This document shows positions 18,893 through 21,271 of a stretch of DNA of 21,271 bases, piece after piece. The DNA comes from Aphelidium insulamus (taxonomy: Eukaryota; Aphelidiomycota; Aphelidea; Aphelidiaceae). The notes beneath the pieces are model-generated. The model was not told the DNA's origin. It saw nothing but the letters and a program-made list of their open reading frames with translations, and searched no databases. Both the position numbers and the translations under genes were made by a program. Every line of letters starts with the position of its first letter. Position 1 is the stretch's first letter. The stretch lies in assembly GCA_036784855.1 (NCBI GenBank), contig JAZDSV010000116.1, positions 1 through 21,271 of the forward strand. Direction: 5' to 3'.

Positions 18893-19272
18893 GGTAAGTG
18901 CTTTAAGTAAAAGAGCATCCCAAATATACGGCACTGTCAGTCCAAGAGGGGCATAAGTACTAAAAATTATGGCTTACATGCAACTTCGGATCAAGACCTT
19001 TCAGTAGCGTATTGAAATTTTGTCGTCAATGCAAAAGGTAAAATCAGAAGAAGAAATAAGGTGGACATCACTGCCACCGTAAATAGAACCATTAGACACG
19101 ATGCGATTGCGTATTGCAGCTGCTTGATGTGCAGCACATTGGGACATAGAAAGGTCACTTGGACAATCATCGATGCCATCGATTGAAGCTGTCAAATCAA
19201 ATCTGGCAAGTTGACAGCCAATCGCACCGCAGATTATTTTCAGTTCGCCAAGCAACGATTCAAGATTCGGCA

Positions 19273-20765
19273 ATGCCCCGCTACACCTCCGCGGCCGATA
19301 TCGTGCCACCGCCAGCAAGCTCGTTTCTCGCGCCCCTTCCGAACGCGGTAACCAGCGCGGCGGATCTGCGTCGCTATTCGCGCATTTTGAGCGAATGGTT
19401 CGGCATCCCGGAATCAGACTTCAACACACCGCCCAGCGAGACGGGCGTACCAATGTCACAGTTCAAGGCACCCAACTACGCCGGCTATGCGATGGGCGTG
19501 TTGGAGAGTGAACGAGAGCAGGAAATCGTCGAGTTGTTCACGCGCGTTCTTAACAATGCTGCACTGGCGCCGCGTGATGGTGCCAAAGAGATTAAACTCG
19601 CGATTGGGGCGCACAATTCGGCATATGCGTTCCCCTTTCGTGGTCATCGTGGCTCATCTGCAACGAACAGTCCTAGAATGGTTACACCGGTCACTGCTCC
19701 AGCGCAGCCTCTGGATCTGAATATCGTTGCTGAACGGCTCCAAGCACAAACTGACGTTACACGCGGGGTGCAACTCGAAACTTCCCTTGCTAGCAGTCCA
19801 TTGGCTCCTGCAGGCAGCTCAAGTGGTGGTACCACTGGTGCTGGAAAGCGCAAGCGATCGCCCGAGGGAGATGTGACGGCAGCAGTTCCAAGTTCGCCAT
19901 CCAGTCCGCCCTCAGTTCCAAGTTCGCCATCCAGTCCGCCAGCTGTTCCGATATCAACATCGAGAGCGTTGCGCGCTGGTGTCACTGCTACATTAAGAGA
20001 GCAGGTAATGAGTTACATATGACATCAAAAACACTTAAACTGACACCGGTAGCTGTTGCAACGTGAAGGAGACCGCTGTCTATTCTGTTGGAGAAAGCAA
20101 AACCTGCAGGTCTGCCACATCTTATCGTTGAAAACTGGCTATACGACGGCTGCGGAACGTGAACGAATACTACGCCTATGTGGCCTCACAGACGTAAACG
20201 AGATGGCAAATTTAGTAATGCTCTGTTGTGACTGCCATACTCTATTCGACAAAAGTCTGATTTGGGTTCGCGAAGTAAGTAGCGCTGCTGTATATTAATG
20301 CAACTAACATCAAGAAGACAGATGGCGTAGAATATTTGAACTCCCGTGTCTATGGAAAGGCGACATATAGGTATGTAGTGTCTTTGCTCCGATCTGCGAC
20401 ATTGGCGAGTTGTTGCTGGTGCAATCAAGAGAGATGTTAGAACATTGCGAATTGTCTACGGACCCGTGGCTCGAAAATCAAACTTTCCGCGTCCAAGCAG
20501 CAAGGTATTAGAACGTCACTATCTGGCATCTTATGTATGGATGCGTGCAAATGCCGACGTCAACATTGATGAATTTTCGGATACTGAAAGTTTGACTTCT
20601 GGCAATGGAGCACAGTGGCCATTACCAAGTGGTGACGGGTATGACTCGGCGGCGTGGGAGGAGGAACTGCCACCGCCAGAAGATAAAGTCCAAGCAGCAA
20701 CCGCCGAGGCAATTGTCAAAGGCGACATTGCTGGCGCTCATGTATCTACCACCGGCAAGCGCTAA
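19273..20765 (+). CDS. HNH-domain protein with low-complexity linker, four exons
   Basis: Exons 19273-20004, 20053-20274, 20315-20370 and 20432-20765 give about 447 aa. Introns are 48, about 40 and 61 nt (donors GTAATG, GTAAGT, GTATGT); the second acceptor may be 3 nt further on. Residues 1-130 form a helical N-terminal region (SRILSEWFGIPESDF, REQEIVELFTRVLNN). Next come a Ser/Pro/Thr linker containing GKRKRSPEG, a possible nuclear signal, and twice-repeated VPSSPSSPP. The HNH-type domain at about 245-318 has CLFC, QVCHILSL, NLVMLCCDCHTLFD. The following part (YGPVARKSNFPRPSSKVLERHYLA) resembles the C-terminal flank of HNH_2 proteins common in fungi. The last 40 residues are acidic. Such domains can be metal-dependent nucleases or structural; activity is not proven here. 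Confidence 0.85.
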
Positions 20766-21087
20766 TAGCGCAGTGACATGGGCACACTTCAATACACCAT
20801 CATGATACCATTTGTCATGTGCACAAAAATGCTCAGCCAAACCAGTCATGGCTAAGGATTAAACATTTAATAACTTCCTCGCCTATGCGAGCACATGAGG
20901 TCTCAATGTTAAATTTATTCGCCGCGCTGTCCACATGACTGTCTGATAGTCCAGCGAGGAAACAACTAGGTGCCATGGAGCTGGCCAACCATTCCTAGGT
21001 GGCGGCAGTTGAGAGCCTCCTCCTTGGCCGGGGTGGATAGCACATGCCACGCTACCTTTGCCAATATGGTCCGCGATCCAAATCAGC
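20766..21087. other. intergenic spacer without recognisable features
   Basis: The 322 bp between the HNH gene stop and the next start contain only short open frames in several phases, none with family resemblance. I saw no repeats, RNA gene or clear promoter motif. Confidence 0.6.
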
Positions 21088-21271
21088 ATGACCACTCTCG
21101 GAGTGTATGGCGCGGGGCTACGCGTTTTCTGAAAGTACGCCTACTTGGACCCACGCACGTACCACCCACGGCTCACCTACAACGAACTGGTGGAGTATCG
21201 GAAGCGTCAGCTCCGACCAGAGTTGCAGCAGGCAGCCGCACGTGATGGCTACATCCAACGCCTGGCTAGAT
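21088..21271 (+). CDS. 5' part of an unidentified gene with an in-frame TGA, runs off the window
   Basis: One frame from the ATG at 21088 reads MTTLGVYGAGLRVF, then TGA at 21130-21132, then continues open to the window end. The second part (KYAYLDPRTYHPRLTYNE, then LVEYRKRQLRPELQQAAA and ARDGYIQRLAR) looks strongly protein-like and charged. The TGA may be a real lesion. Alternatively a 33-nt intron (GTGTAT..GAAAG, 21103-21135) would remove it in phase 0, giving MTTLG followed by YAYLDP; that is shorter than the other introns here (39 nt or more) but in frame. I do not recognise the family. The small basic N-terminus would suit a mitochondrial or membrane-associated protein, but this is a guess. 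Confidence 0.5.

Overview
This window is nuclear DNA from a eukaryote. Genes are split by very short introns (about 39-84 nt, one of 142 nt) with GT..AG ends, and exon joins recover family-conserved protein sequence. Spacers carry microsatellites, tandem repeats and a MITE-like element. The gene content suggests a unicellular eukaryote, perhaps an opisthokont-like protist or an early-diverging fungus: a histidinol-phosphate aminotransferase closely resembling fungal His5, a PPT1-like lysosomal thioesterase, a very large Cys-rich type I membrane receptor, a cytochrome b5-domain protein, an HNH protein and secreted ankyrin-repeat proteins. I cannot place the species.

Layout. At 1-432 lies the unclear 3' end of a gene. 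At 637-1688 (+) is a PPT1-like thioesterase that keeps its catalytic residues but has a 1-nt frameshift and an in-frame TAG. It converges on a four-exon hisC/HIS5 gene (1930-3317, -) whose last 49 coding bases and 3' flank are tandemly duplicated (2 x 144 bp). A spacer with direct repeats and a strong hairpin leads to a four-exon, about 1489-residue surface receptor (3989-8631, +). That receptor has two related N-terminal modules, six 96-residue Cys-rich units with a 288/576-bp higher-order repeat, a Ser/Ala/Val stalk, a TM helix and a tail with two NPLF motifs. A satellite-like tandem repeat (8727-9115) follows, then an unidentified 200-aa gene (9209-10014, +).

The second half holds an unidentified 548-aa protein with a signal peptide (10146-11792, -) with a decayed neighbouring copy (11950-12390, -), and a cytochrome b5-domain gene (12446-13177, +). 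Next comes a minus-strand cluster (13497-17969) of four related ankyrin-repeat genes plus one relic. The three copies with preserved 5' ends begin with signal peptides, and every copy carries frameshifts at different places. The last copy is cut by a MITE-like element with hAT-type ends (17970-18652). The window closes with an HNH-domain gene of four exons (19273-20765, +) and the 5' part of an unidentified gene with an in-frame TGA (21088-21271, +).

The genes do not form a pathway. The common theme is local duplication and decay: the tandem hisC end, the internally amplified receptor, the duplicated 548-aa gene and the expanding and degenerating secreted ankyrin family. The most novel candidates are that ankyrin family and the repeat-amplified receptor.
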